Assembly (NCBI RefSeq): GCF_001552195.1
Contig: NZ_BCQS01000016.1
Location: 1-64,000 of the forward strand
DNA: 64,000 bases
Reading direction: 5' to 3'
Source of the DNA: Actinomadura latina NBRC 106108
GTDB taxonomy: Bacteria; Actinomycetota; Actinomycetes; Streptosporangiales; Streptosporangiaceae
Each line of letters starts with the position of its first letter. The first letter of the stretch is position 1. Positions 1 to 10,147 of this stretch are shown in pieces. A program made the position numbers and the translations under genes. Below the pieces are notes generated by a model. That model was not told the origin of the DNA. It did not search any database and saw only the letters and a program-made list of their open reading frames with translations.

Positions 1-90
1 GGGCGTTGCGTTGTTGCCGGGCGTTGTGCCGATGCCGGGCGTTGCGTTGTTGCCGGGCGTTGTGCCGATGCCGGGCGTTGCGTTGTTGCC
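1..90 (-). repeat. 36-bp in-frame tandem repeat
   Basis: The unit at 1-36 is repeated exactly at 37-72 and the first 18 bases recur at 73-90. It encodes a 12-residue Thr/Pro/Gly/Asn repeat in the tail of the SseB-like protein. The array continues past the window edge, so copy number is unknown. Confidence 0.9.
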
Positions 91-1383
91 GGGCGGCGCC
101 TGGTCGGCGGGCGTTCCGCCGTCCGGTGCCCTGTCCGGCGGCGGGGCGTCCGGCGCCCTTTCCGGCGGCGCGCCCAAGGGCGGTGCGGCGGCCGGTGCCG
201 GTTCGCGCGTCCCAGGCTCGGCGCTGCCCCGCTCCAGCGCCGCCCGCAGATCGGCCACCGTGTACGGGTCGATCGCCGTGTGCGAGTCGTCGTAGGGCCC
301 GTCGGCGCCAGAGGCCGAACCGTTCAGACCCGAGGTCGCGCCACCGGCGACGGGGTTCGGCCCGGAAAGCGCATGGGGGTCGACCGTCCCGTACGGGTTG
401 GGCGTGTCCGGCCCGGCGGCGGTGGGCGGCACGTCCTGGCCGCCGCTCAGCCGGCCGATGGCGGACGAGTCGAGCAGCACCTCGCTGGGCAGCCCCCAGT
501 TGATCGCCACCCGCCACGCGGGGTCCGGCCAGCCGGACGCCAGCCGGGCGAAGGACGTGCGGCGGTACAGGCCGGGATGGCGGTCGCCCGTGCGCGCCAG
601 CGCGCCCGGCGAGGTGAACACCGTGACGTAGGTGTCGGCGCCGATCGTGATGGTGGGGAACTCGGCGCGGTCGGGGTCCTCCACGGCGGAGGCGGTCGCG
701 GGGAGCACCAGGTCGGCGCTTTCCAGCAGCTCGAAGTAGGTGGTGTTGTCGCCGTTCGCCTTGGCCTCCGCCAGCCGGGGCTCAAGGAGGTCGGCGTCCG
801 CGCCCGGCACGCCCTCCGTCGACAGCGGCATCGGTGTCCCCACCGGGGGAGGACCGGCCGGCAGCGGGCCCGCCCCGGGGAAGGCGCCGCTGGACGTCGC
901 CCTCTGCTTGTCGACGCGGGACGGGTCGGCGACGTCGATGCCGAAGTCGAGCAGTTCGATGAGGCCGCTCCCATGCCGGTGGAACGACTCGTACACGAGG
1001 TCGGACGGGCGCCGGACGCCCTGGACGTCCCGCAGGGCCGTGACCATCACGTCGGCCAGCCGCGAGTAGTCGCCGTCCGTCACGCCCAGCATGCCGCCGG
1101 GGGCGCCCGCCTCCGGCAGTTCCGTCCACCAGTTGCGCGGCGCGGGGTCGACGGGCGGGCGCCAGCCCGCGTCGCTCATGACCTCCTCGTCCGCCAGCGT
1201 CAGCAGCAGCGGCCCGTCGAGGAAGTTGTTGCTCACGGCCTCGGCGTAGAGCCGGTCGGGCTCGCGCATGGCCTGGACGTAGTGACGGCTCTCATCCCGC
1301 TCGCGCACGATGAGGATCGTGTCGCGCTCGAGCCCCGCCAGCTCACGTCCCAGCCGCCGGGCGAACTCGGACCACTCCAACAA
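1..1383 (-). CDS. TY-Chap / SseB-like protein, C-terminus cut by window edge
   Basis: The frame is open on the minus strand from about 1383 to the left edge, so the C-terminus is missing. The first ~175 residues look like a TY-Chap domain (WSEFARRLGRELAGL near the start, later YESFHRHGSGLIELLDFGID). The middle carries an SseB-N-like segment (PTITIGADTYVTVFTSP). A long Pro/Ala/Gly-rich tail follows and ends in 12-residue repeats (TTPGNNATPGIG). A TTG start at 1381-1383 is chosen because GGAG lies 5 nt upstream; GTG at 1387-1389 would overlap that Shine-Dalgarno, and TTG at 1378-1380 is also possible. Related domains occur in chaperone-like and type VII secretion-associated proteins, but no role is established here. 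Confidence 0.7.
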   Translation of the reverse strand, partial: MLEWSEFARRLGRELAGLERDTILIVRERDESRHYVQAMREPDRLYAEAVSNNFLDGPLLLTLADEEVMSDAGWRPPVDPAPRNWWTELPEAGAPGGMLGVTDGDYSRLADVMVTALRDVQGVRRPSDLVYESFHRHGSGLIELLDFGIDVADPSRVDKQRATSSGAFPGAGPLPAGPPPVGTPMPLSTEGVPGADADLLEPRLAEAKANGDNTTYFELLESADLVLPATASAVEDPDRAEFPTITIGADTYVTVFTSPGALARTGDRHPGLYRRTSFARLASGWPDPAWRVAINWGLPSEVLLDSSAIGRLSGGQDVPPTAAGPDTPNPYGTVDPHALSGPNPVAGGATSGLNGSASGADGPYDDSHTAIDPYTVADLRAALERGSAEPGTREPAPAAAPPLGAPPERAPDAPPPDRAPDGGTPADQAPPGNNATPGIGTTPGNNATPGIGTTPGNNATP

Positions 1384-1400
1384 GATCACTCCCTACGACC

Positions 1401-1421
1401 GGGGGCCGGCCCCGGGCCCCC
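1401..1421 (-). terminator. GC-rich hairpin after the 1490-3118 gene
   Basis: A 7-bp perfect stem (GGGGGCC/GGCCCCC) with a 7-nt loop lies just past the stop of the 542-residue gene and before the next start. There is no U-tract, as is common for actinomycete terminators. Confidence 0.4.
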
Positions 1422-1489
1422 GAGACCCCGCGAGACCATGCCCGGGTCCCGATGATTGTCGCAGCGGACGCCGCGCGCAAACCGGGAGT

Positions 1490-3118
1490 TCACTCGGGCG
1501 GGGGTTCGTGACGCAGCACACGCAGGGCTTCGCGGAAGGCGTCCGGGTCGTCCCCCGAGCGGTCCAGGACGTCGATGAGTTTGTGCAGGATCTCGTGGCG
1601 TTCGTAGCCCACGTCCAGCAGCGCCTGGGCGGTCGTCCACAACTGCGGGGGCCGGCCGTCCCACAGCTTCTCCGCGAGGCGTTCGTGCGCGTCGAGGTGG
1701 GCTTCGTCGGCGCCCGGGTGCTCGAACTCGAGGATCACGCGGCGGTCGTCGGGGTCGGCCGGATCCAGCTTCGACAGGTTGATGAACCCGTGCCGCCCCG
1801 ACCGCCGGTGGGTGCCGGACAGGAAGGGCAGGGCGAACGCGCGGCGGGGGAGTGCCTCCAGGTCGCCGTCGGGCAGCAGCCGGGCGACCAGGTCGCGGTC
1901 GAGGCCGAACGCGGCCGGATCCCGGTAGGCGTCGGCGAACTTCGCCGTCGCGTCCCACAGGGCGTCCAGGGTGGCCCTGATCCCCTCCTCCGGAAGGCCG
2001 GTGCGCTTGCCCGCCCACCGGACCCAGGCGGCCAGCACGTGGGGGACAGCATCTTGTTCCGTCGGGGAGAGCAGGACCTTTCTCGGCAGCCAGTCGAGGA
2101 GGAACATCTCGCACTTGACCGGGGAGACCCGCAGCGGACGGCCGAAGTCGTGCGTGCAGCCGTAGTCGATGATCCGGTCCACGCACCGGCTCGCCGCGGA
2201 GAGGTCCGACAGCCCCTCCGCCTCGTCCGACGCGAGGAACCGGGCCGCGATCGTCGCTCGCCTGTCGCGCCCGTACACCGGCGGCTGCGGCAGCCGCCCG
2301 CCCGGAGGGAGGATGTCCACGCGCGCGCGGACGAACGCGTGGTACGAGCCGAAGTTCTCGTGCACCGGCGGGTCGTCGAGTCGGTCGGTGAGGTCGAGGG
2401 CGCTCCGCAGCAGCGCTCCCGTGTCGCGCGGGTCGAGTTCCTCGAACCGCATCAGCGGGTTGTCGCCGGCTTCACGGCGGCACTGGTCGAGGAGGGTGTC
2501 GACCCTGGAGGTGACCCAGGCGTCCCTGACCATCCCGCTCACCGGTGGAGGTCCCGCTACGGCGCCGGGGCCGAACGGGTCGCCGGACGGCCGGACGGCC
2601 CCGCCCTTGGTGCGGTCGACCACGATGACGAGGGCATGCCGTTCGGTGCCGCCGTAGGTGTAGGTGCAGACGACGGAGTCCTGGTCGCCGTACACGTCCC
2701 TGGACACGAAGCAGCCTTCGGGTTCGACCATCCCGACACGGTCGGCCCATCCCGGCCTCGCCACGCCGCCGGCCATGAGTTCGAGCGCGGCGCGTTCGGC
2801 CTTGGCCGCCTGCCGGGGCGTGCCCATGTAGGCCATCCCGGTGAGCAGCGCCAGGGCGGCGGACGTCCGGGCGGCCGCCGCGTAGCCGACCAGGGCCTCG
2901 CCGATGACCTCCTCGACGTCGCCGCCCGGTACCCGGTGGCCCCACCAGGAGCCGAGGATCTCGCTGACGATCAGTTCCGCGTCCAAGGGGCTGCGCACGG
3001 CGAGGAGTTCGCGGGCGTGCTGGAGCATGCCGTCGAAAATCGCCGAGACCTCGTCCGGGGGCGTCGATCCGTCCCGGGCAGGGTCCCCGGAGGAGCGGTT
3101 GCGGCTGCGGGGACTCAC
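1490..3118 (-). CDS. conserved actinobacterial hypothetical protein
   Basis: This 542-residue protein starts with GTG; GAGAGG lies 8 nt upstream. I do not recognise a named family over most of its length. The C-terminus carries a His-rich helix (YERHEILHKLIDVL) like the HExxH-type end seen in DUF1841-like and related small domains. The last 120 residues also hold FLSGTHRRSGRHGFINLSKL. It has no signal peptide or membrane segments, so it is probably cytosolic. It may form a unit with the downstream SseB-like gene about 100 bp away on the same strand. Function is unknown. Confidence 0.75.
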   Translation of the reverse strand: MSPRSRNRSSGDPARDGSTPPDEVSAIFDGMLQHARELLAVRSPLDAELIVSEILGSWWGHRVPGGDVEEVIGEALVGYAAAARTSAALALLTGMAYMGTPRQAAKAERAALELMAGGVARPGWADRVGMVEPEGCFVSRDVYGDQDSVVCTYTYGGTERHALVIVVDRTKGGAVRPSGDPFGPGAVAGPPPVSGMVRDAWVTSRVDTLLDQCRREAGDNPLMRFEELDPRDTGALLRSALDLTDRLDDPPVHENFGSYHAFVRARVDILPPGGRLPQPPVYGRDRRATIAARFLASDEAEGLSDLSAASRCVDRIIDYGCTHDFGRPLRVSPVKCEMFLLDWLPRKVLLSPTEQDAVPHVLAAWVRWAGKRTGLPEEGIRATLDALWDATAKFADAYRDPAAFGLDRDLVARLLPDGDLEALPRRAFALPFLSGTHRRSGRHGFINLSKLDPADPDDRRVILEFEHPGADEAHLDAHERLAEKLWDGRPPQLWTTAQALLDVGYERHEILHKLIDVLDRSGDDPDAFREALRVLRHEPPPE

Positions 3119-3196
3119 CCTTCTAGCCTCTCAGATCCCGCGCGGACGATGTCGGGGACACTGCCGAACACCGCGCCCGCCGCCCGGGGCGGCCGC

Positions 3197-3445
3197 TCAG
3201 CCGTCCACCCCTGCGCCGGAGGCCCGCCCGGACGGCGGCTCCGATTTCAGGACTCCCGTGAGATGCTCACGCGCCATCCGTTCGACTCTGGCGGGCGTGG
3301 CTTCCAGCCCAAGGTGGGCCATGCACGCCTGGACGTCGGCCACGCACCGCTGGACCGCGTCCGAGGGGAAAGTAGCGAACTCGTCGGAAAGCCGTCGTGC
3401 GAGCGCGTCGCGTGTCTCGCTTCTGTGATCGGCCAGTGCAGGCAT
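3197..3445 (-). CDS. small three-helix-bundle dimerization-type protein
   Basis: This 82-residue protein begins MPALADHRSETRDALARRL and consists of predicted helices, with a central segment FATFPSDAVQRCVADVQACM. It resembles the short actinobacterial three-helix bundle dimerization domain proteins. The ATG at 3443-3445 has GGAGG 9 nt upstream, which decides it over longer in-frame starts. The role in the family is not established. It is on the same strand as the 1490-3118 gene, 78 bp away. Confidence 0.65.
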   Translation of the reverse strand: MPALADHRSETRDALARRLSDEFATFPSDAVQRCVADVQACMAHLGLEATPARVERMAREHLTGVLKSEPPSGRASGAGVDG

Positions 3446-3585
3446 TTGCGCACACCTCCGCACACGGGGATCCGGCGGGCGGGGACGCCGCCGGCCGAGG
3501 CGGAGCAGGGCACGGACCGACCCTGGTGGGAGCTTCCGCGAAAACCCCGCCTCGATGTCCCATTCCAGCGCTTTTGTGGGGAGAG

Positions 3586-4305
3586 TCAAGACATGCCGGG
3601 GCGTCGTTTGGCAAATTCCGGACCGTCTTCGGGTGTCTTCCGGGTGCCGGACCATGCCGCGTGATGGCGCGCCGCCCAGTCGCGGTCGACCCGCCCGGTC
3701 AGCATCCCGGTGAGCGCGTCACGGTCCCGCAGCGCCTCCCACAGGTGGCCGGCGGTCACCACGACGATGGCCAGGAAGAGCCAGTCGTGGACGAACGTGG
3801 CGCCCGTCCGCCACCGGTCGCCCCACGGTCCGGGGAACGTGAGGATCTCGCCGGTGCCGAGCATGACCAGGATGGCCCCGGCGGTGAACGCCGCGTTGAG
3901 CTTCTGCCCGGCGTTGAACTTGCCCACCGGGAGGATCCCGCGGCCACCCCGCACGGCCCTCCGGTCACTGCGTTTGAGCCACTCCCAGTCGTGCGGGGCG
4001 AACCTGTTCAGCCGCCCGAGGTCGGCCCTGAACGCACGGGACACCAGGCCCAGCACGATCGGCACCGGCAACGCGAACCCGCACCACACGTGGACGGTCT
4101 TGACCATCTCCCGGCGGCCCACCAGCGTCGACAGCACCGGCAGGTAGAGCAGCGCGGCGGTCAGCAGGCACGCGAGCATCAGCAGGGCCGTCACGTGATG
4201 GATCGACCGCTCCGCGCGCGTGAACCGCACCAGCCACCTTGAGGCGTCACGTTGCCGCGCATCATGTGGGTGCGCGTCATGTGGGTGCGCGTCAGGTAGG
4301 TGCAT
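3586..4305 (-). CDS. cytochrome b (b561/FdnI-like) membrane subunit
   Basis: This is a 239-residue membrane protein. Hydrophobic helices include HHVTALLMLACLLTAALLYL, FALPVPIVLGLVSRAF, FTAGAILVMLGTGEILTF and FLAIVVVTAGHLWEAL. Histidines in the first, second and last helices (RSIHH, TVHVW, GHLWEAL) suit di-haem ligation. It overlaps the 3' end of the molybdopterin oxidoreductase gene by 14 bp, so the two should form one redox complex, with this subunit passing electrons to or from the quinone pool. The N-terminus has an unusual repeat (DAHPHDAHPHDAR). The physiological partner is inferred from the operon. Confidence 0.85.
   Translation of the reverse strand: MHLPDAHPHDAHPHDARQRDASRWLVRFTRAERSIHHVTALLMLACLLTAALLYLPVLSTLVGRREMVKTVHVWCGFALPVPIVLGLVSRAFRADLGRLNRFAPHDWEWLKRSDRRAVRGGRGILPVGKFNAGQKLNAAFTAGAILVMLGTGEILTFPGPWGDRWRTGATFVHDWLFLAIVVVTAGHLWEALRDRDALTGMLTGRVDRDWAARHHAAWSGTRKTPEDGPEFAKRRPGMS
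4259..4303 (-). repeat. 15-bp tandem repeat in the cytochrome b start
   Basis: Three 15-bp units (4259-4273, 4274-4288, 4289-4303) differ by one to two bases each. They encode a His/Asp-rich PHDA-type repeat right after the start codon. The array partly overlaps the end of the upstream oxidoreductase gene, so its growth is constrained in two frames. Confidence 0.85.
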
Positions 4306-4996
4306 CGTTACGTCCGTTCGAGCGGCCCACCCAGGCGTCCACGTCGTACCCGAGGTTCTCCCAGTAGCCCGGCTCCACCTTGTCGGTCAGTTCGATGCCT
4401 CCGAGCCACTTCAGCGACTTGTAGCCGTACATGGGCGCCACGTAGAGCCGCGTCGGCCCGCCGTGGTCGTGTGTGACCGGCTTTCCGTCCATCTGGGTCG
4501 CCACCAGGACGTCCCTGCGGCGCGCCTGGTCCAGCGTGAGCGATTCGGTGTAGACGCCGTCGAACGACGTGAACTTCACGGTGCGGGCCTGCGGCGACAC
4601 GCCGACCGCGTCGAGCAGGTCGGGCAAGGCCACCCCGACCCAGTGCACGTCCGGCACCCGCCAGCCCGTCACGCACTGGAAGTCGCGATCCAGGACGGTC
4701 TGGGGGAGCCGTGCGAGATCGGCCAGCCGGAAGGCCTGCGGCTTCTCGACGAGGCCGCTGACGGTCACGCGGTGGGTCGCGGCGCTGTGCCGCTTCACAC
4801 CGTCGGTGACGGAGTAGTAGCGGAACCCGCCGGCGGCGGGCAGGACGTCCCCGATCGGTCCCACCGGCGCCAGGGTCCGGCTCACCTTGTCCTGGACGGA
4901 CGCTCCCACGGCGACCCCCGCGACGCCGAGGCCGAGCATCCCGAGCACCACCCGCCGCCCGACCGGGCTGCCCTTCGTCCACTCCTCCTCGTTCAC
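4292..4996 (-). CDS. molybdopterin-dependent oxidoreductase, SUOX fold
   Basis: This 234-residue protein resembles the YedY/sulfite oxidase catalytic domain. Cys108 in DFQCVTGW is the expected molybdenum ligand, followed by VHWVGVALPDLL and the KSLKWLGGIEL segment typical of the fold. The N-terminus (GRRVVLGMLGLGVAGVAVGA) looks like a Tat signal or a signal anchor, so the cofactor-loaded enzyme should act outside the membrane. I favour GTG at 4994-4996; the frame opens to 5116 but without domain support. It is shorter than full sulfite oxidases and lacks a dimerization domain. It is coupled to the cytochrome b gene. The substrate is unknown. Confidence 0.85.
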   Translation of the reverse strand: MNEEEWTKGSPVGRRVVLGMLGLGVAGVAVGASVQDKVSRTLAPVGPIGDVLPAAGGFRYYSVTDGVKRHSAATHRVTVSGLVEKPQAFRLADLARLPQTVLDRDFQCVTGWRVPDVHWVGVALPDLLDAVGVSPQARTVKFTSFDGVYTESLTLDQARRRDVLVATQMDGKPVTHDHGGPTRLYVAPMYGYKSLKWLGGIELTDKVEPGYWENLGYDVDAWVGRSNGRNDAPT

Positions 4997-5057
4997 CTCT
5001 TCATTCGAGCACCGCGGGCTCGCATCCCGCCAGGGGTTCGCGGCCCACGTAAGACTT

Positions 5058-5091
5058 CTGACAGATCTCGGCGCCGCTCTAAGCTGGCCCC
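5058..5091 (+). promoter_or_regulatory. leaderless promoter of the HhH-GPD gene
   Basis: A -10-like TAAGCT (5080-5085) lies 6 nt before the ATG at 5092. CTGACA (5058-5063) sits 16 nt upstream of it as a -35. No Shine-Dalgarno is present, so transcription probably starts at the ATG. Confidence 0.55.
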
Positions 5092-5673
5092 ATGGCCACG
5101 AAGGTTCACCTCGCACAGCGTCCGGAAGCCGACGAGCTGCTCGGACGCAGCCCGCTGGCCGCGCTGGTGGGCATGCTGCTCGACCAGCAGATCCCGATGG
5201 AGTGGGCGTTCTCCGGCCCCTACACCATCGCCCAGCGGCTCGGCACCGACGACCTGGACGCGCACGAGATCGCCGCCTACGACCCGGAGCGGTTCGCCGC
5301 CCTCCTGGCGGCCAAGCCGGCCGTCCACCGCTACCCGGGGTCGATGGCCAAGCGCGTCCAGCAGCTGTGCCAGTACCTCGTGGAGAACCACGACGGGGAC
5401 GCCGAGAAGGTGTGGAAGGGCGCCGACAGCGGCAAGGAGCTGTTCAAGCGCCTCAACGGCCTCCCCGGCTTCGGCAAGCAGAAGGCGCAGATCTTCCTGG
5501 CGCTCCTGGGCAAGCAGTACGGCGTCCGGCCGGAAGGCTGGCGCGAGGCCGCCGGCGCCTACGGAGAGGAGGGCTCGCACCGCTCCGTGGCCGACATCAC
5601 CGGGCCGGAGTCCCTGGCCAAGGTGCGGGCCTTCAAGCAGGAGCAGAAGGCCGCGGCCAAGGCCGCGAAGTAG
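5092..5673 (+). CDS. HhH-GPD-type base excision repair protein
   Basis: This 193-residue protein starts MATKVHLAQRPEADELLG and matches the short actinobacterial HhH-GPD family. A helix-hairpin-helix with the Gly-rich hairpin is visible at LNGLPGFGKQKAQIFLALLG (about residues 123-142). The C-terminus is Lys/Ala-rich (EQKAAAKAAK). Members are predicted DNA glycosylase-like proteins, but no Fe-S cluster cysteines are seen, and the catalytic Asp of canonical Nth/AlkA enzymes is not obvious. It is monocistronic and divergent from the oxidoreductase operon. Substrate specificity is unknown. Confidence 0.8.
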   Translation: MATKVHLAQRPEADELLGRSPLAALVGMLLDQQIPMEWAFSGPYTIAQRLGTDDLDAHEIAAYDPERFAALLAAKPAVHRYPGSMAKRVQQLCQYLVENHDGDAEKVWKGADSGKELFKRLNGLPGFGKQKAQIFLALLGKQYGVRPEGWREAAGAYGEEGSHRSVADITGPESLAKVRAFKQEQKAAAKAAK

Positions 5674-5897
5674 AAGACACACCCGGGATCGGGGAGTTGA
5701 CGCGCCGTGACGCCCGCGGGCCGTAACATCTCCTACTCGCCGTCCGGGCGGGCCGCCTCCGCGTTCCCCTGCGGCGGCGTCCGAATCCGACGCGTTCGTC
5801 CGGGACCGAAGGCACAAGGATGTTCAGCAGGGGTTCCGTACACGGCGAACCATCGGGATGATGAATACCTGACTCCGACCGGTGTTGTGATGGAGGC

Positions 5898-5932
5898 GGG
5901 AGCGCTAGCCTGCTCCCATTCACTCATAGTGA
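5898..5932 (+). promoter_or_regulatory. hairpin plus palindrome upstream of the phosphatase gene
   Basis: The 308-bp gap 5674-5981 holds no gene. It contains an inverted repeat GGGAGC/GCTCCC (5898-5917) and a perfect palindrome TCACTCATAGTGA (5920-5932), 50 bp before the start at 5982. Either could be an operator or part of a 5' leader. No consensus promoter is clear. Confidence 0.4.
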
Positions 5933-5981
5933 TGAAAACTTGCCGCGCGGTACGGGACCCTCTGGGGCGGAGGTGTTGTCC

Positions 5982-8141
5982 ATGAGCACCGAGACGTCCG
6001 TCCCGCATCCCCGCGTCTCAGGGGTGGAGGGGCAGCCCATGGATGCGTCCGACGCCGCGCTGTACGCGACCTTGCTGACGGAGGCCCCCGGCGGGCTGGC
6101 CTTCTTCGATCGTGAGCTGCGCTGCCGCAGGGCCAACGACGCGCTCGCGGCGCTGCTGGGCGTGCCGGTGCGCGAACTGCAGCAGCGCAGGCCGTCCGAG
6201 GCGCTGCCCGCGGCGCTCGCGGCGGCGTTCGAGACGGCGCTGCGGACGGTGATCGACGAGGACCGCCCGGTCAGCGACCCGGACCTGGTCGTCCCGGGGC
6301 GGGAGCCGGCCGAGCCCGGTGACGCACCGGGTCACGCACCGGATCACGCACCGGGCGGCCCCGGTGCAGCCGAGGAGCGCATCCTGGCCTGCACGTGGCT
6401 GCCCGCCAGGAACGGCGACGGCGAGAACCTCGGCGTCGTCCTGACCGCGCTGGACGTGACCGAGCGGCGCCGGGCCGAGGAGGTCATCCGCCGCAAGGAG
6501 CAGCGCTACCGCTCGCTCGTGGAGGCCAGCGCCCAGGTGGTGTGGGTCGCCGCCCCCGCGGGCGGCGTGATCGACGACGCGCCCGAGTGGCGCGCGATCA
6601 CCGGGCAGACGCCGGACGACTACGCGGTCGGCGGCTGGCTGACCGTGGTGCATCCCGAGGACCGTCCCCGCATCGAGGGCGCCTGGCGCGACTGCGTCGA
6701 GGAGAACCGGGTCTTCGAGACCAACTACCGGATCCGCACCAAGAGCGGCACCTACCGGCACTTCGACGTCCGGGCCGTGCCCATCTGGCAGGGCGACGCG
6801 GTGATCGAGTGGGTCGGCGCCAACACCGACGTCACCGGCCAGCGCGAGGCCGAGGAGATGCGGGGCCGGCTGACCGAGCAGCTGTCCGCCGCGGCGCTGC
6901 GCACCGCCCGCCTCCAGCAGGCCACCTCGATGCTCGCCGAGGCCCTGACCGTGTCCCAGGTCGTCCAGGTCATCACCGAGGTCGGACGGTCCGCCATAGG
7001 CGCCGACTACTCGGCCGTGGCGCTGCTGGACGACGACAAGCTGCGCCTCAGCATCGTGGCGCCGTCCAAGCCGGGGGCGGAGGGCGACACCAGTCCCGTC
7101 TCCCGCGACGACATCAAGGTCAGTGAGCAGACCGTGATGTCGGTGGCGGTCCGCGAGAGCCGGCCGTTCCTGGCCGAGCATCCCGACAGCCTGCGCCTGC
7201 AACTCGGCCACGGCGAGCGCGACCTGTTCGCCCAGCACACCGAGGAGCGCGCCTGGGTGGGCCTCCCGCTGCTCGCGGCGGGCGCCCCGATCGGCGCGCT
7301 GCGCTTCTCCTTCACCCGGCCCAGGGAGATCACCGAGGAGGAGCGGGTCTTCCTGGAGGCGCTGGCCGGACAGTGCGCCCTGGCCGTCGAGCGGGCCCTG
7401 CTGTTCGAGCGCGAGCACAAGACCGCCGAGGAGCTCCAGCGCAGCCTCCTGCCGAGCGACCTCCCGCAGCTGCCGGGCATGGTGCTCGCCGCCCGCTACA
7501 ACCCCGCCACGCGCCACGTCCAGGTCGGCGGCGACTGGTACGACGTCTTCCGCCTCCCGGACGACCGGCTCGCCGTCGCGGTCGGCGACGTCATGGGCAA
7601 GGGCGTGCTCGCCGCGGCCGGAATGGGACGCGTCCGCAACGCCCTGCGCGCGCTCGCGCTGAACGACCCGCGCCCCGCCGCGGTCCTGGCCGGCCTCGAC
7701 CGGCTGTTCAGCGCCACCGAGGACGAGGAGCAGTTCACCACGGTCGCGTACGTGGTCATCGACCCCGAGACCGGGCTGGGGGAGTTCAGCAACGCGGGCC
7801 ACCCGCCGCCCCTGCTGATCTCGCCGAACGAGCCCGCGCGCGTCAGCACGCTGGAGCCGGGAACGCCGCTCGGCTGGCCCAGCCAGCGGCAGCAGACAAG
7901 TTTTTCCATCGAAACCGGCAACACTGTGGTCTTCTATTCCGATGGACTTGTGGAGAACCGTAGGCGTGGGGTGGACGCCGGGCTGGACGAGCTTGTCGCC
8001 GTGGCCGCGGACGCCCCACCTGAAGTGGTAGGAGATCCCGAGAGACTCGTCGACTTCCTGGTCGATCGGATGCTTGCCGGATACGAGCAGGTGGACGATG
8101 TGACCGTGCTAGCCCTGCACGTCCCGCCCGAGCCCGCGTGA
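5982..8141 (+). CDS. PAS-PAS-GAF-SpoIIE (PP2C) sensor phosphatase
   Basis: This 719-residue protein is predicted to sense a signal and dephosphorylate a Ser/Thr-phosphorylated partner, typically an anti-sigma-factor antagonist. The order is: PAS around 15-130 (APGGLAFFDREL), a second PAS with PAC around 170-285 (RYRSLVEASAQVVWV, VVHPEDRPRI), GAF around 310-475, then SpoIIE phosphatase to the end. Metal-binding motifs GGDWYDVF, VGDVMGKG and YSDGLVENR are intact. A Pro/Gly/His-rich insert (HAPDHAPGGP) lies between the PAS domains. ATG 5982 has GGAGG 9 nt upstream, better than the in-frame ATG at 5940. No anti-sigma kinase domain is fused and none is adjacent. Confidence 0.9.
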   Translation: MSTETSVPHPRVSGVEGQPMDASDAALYATLLTEAPGGLAFFDRELRCRRANDALAALLGVPVRELQQRRPSEALPAALAAAFETALRTVIDEDRPVSDPDLVVPGREPAEPGDAPGHAPDHAPGGPGAAEERILACTWLPARNGDGENLGVVLTALDVTERRRAEEVIRRKEQRYRSLVEASAQVVWVAAPAGGVIDDAPEWRAITGQTPDDYAVGGWLTVVHPEDRPRIEGAWRDCVEENRVFETNYRIRTKSGTYRHFDVRAVPIWQGDAVIEWVGANTDVTGQREAEEMRGRLTEQLSAAALRTARLQQATSMLAEALTVSQVVQVITEVGRSAIGADYSAVALLDDDKLRLSIVAPSKPGAEGDTSPVSRDDIKVSEQTVMSVAVRESRPFLAEHPDSLRLQLGHGERDLFAQHTEERAWVGLPLLAAGAPIGALRFSFTRPREITEEERVFLEALAGQCALAVERALLFEREHKTAEELQRSLLPSDLPQLPGMVLAARYNPATRHVQVGGDWYDVFRLPDDRLAVAVGDVMGKGVLAAAGMGRVRNALRALALNDPRPAAVLAGLDRLFSATEDEEQFTTVAYVVIDPETGLGEFSNAGHPPPLLISPNEPARVSTLEPGTPLGWPSQRQQTSFSIETGNTVVFYSDGLVENRRRGVDAGLDELVAVAADAPPEVVGDPERLVDFLVDRMLAGYEQVDDVTVLALHVPPEPA

Positions 8142-8393
8142 AATCCGCCCGAGACCGCTTGGAGACGGAGCCGCACGTTCGAAGGACCGCCCCGCGCCCT
8201 CTAAGGTGGAGAGTTACCGGGTAGGACTTCAGGGCGGAATGCGCAGCAGTGCCAGAATGCTTGACCCAGACAGAGCGGGTACGCTGCGGTCCCGCACCGG
8301 TGGTCCGCTCCGTGTGTGGTCCCACTCAGTGTGAGGCCGAGCCCGTCAGGGCACTTGGGTCAACCAAGCCACACGTTCGTTCGAGAGGTATTT
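8142..8393 (+). other. gene-free upstream region of hrdB
   Basis: No ORF here looks real. The stretch must hold the sigma-factor promoter. Candidate elements are TTGACC near 8270 with TACGCT 13 nt downstream (spacing too short to trust) and an inverted repeat CTTGG-N5-CCAAG (about 8354-8368) shortly before the GAGAGG Shine-Dalgarno. Confidence 0.4.
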
Positions 8394-10079
<1,686 letters not shown>

Positions 10080-10084
10080 TGATG

Positions 10085-10126
10085 AAGAAGCAGGGGCCCC
10101 GCTGGTAGGCGGGGCCCCTGCTTCTT
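10085..10126 (+). terminator. strong terminator after hrdB
   Basis: A perfect 18-bp stem (10085-10102 with 10109-10126) encloses a 6-nt loop, directly after the hrdB stop and before the convergent yaaA stop. A short T-rich tail follows, so it likely works in both directions. Confidence 0.9.
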
Positions 10127-10147
10127 TGCCGTGTCGTTGCCGGCGCG

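Noticed and set aside
1..90. CRISPR or intergenic repeat
   Set aside because: The 36-bp units are contiguous and in frame inside a coding region.
280..1455. Long plus-strand ORF (391 residues) opposite the SseB-like gene
   Set aside because: Arg/Gly/Val-rich shadow of the true minus-strand gene; no domain and no Shine-Dalgarno.
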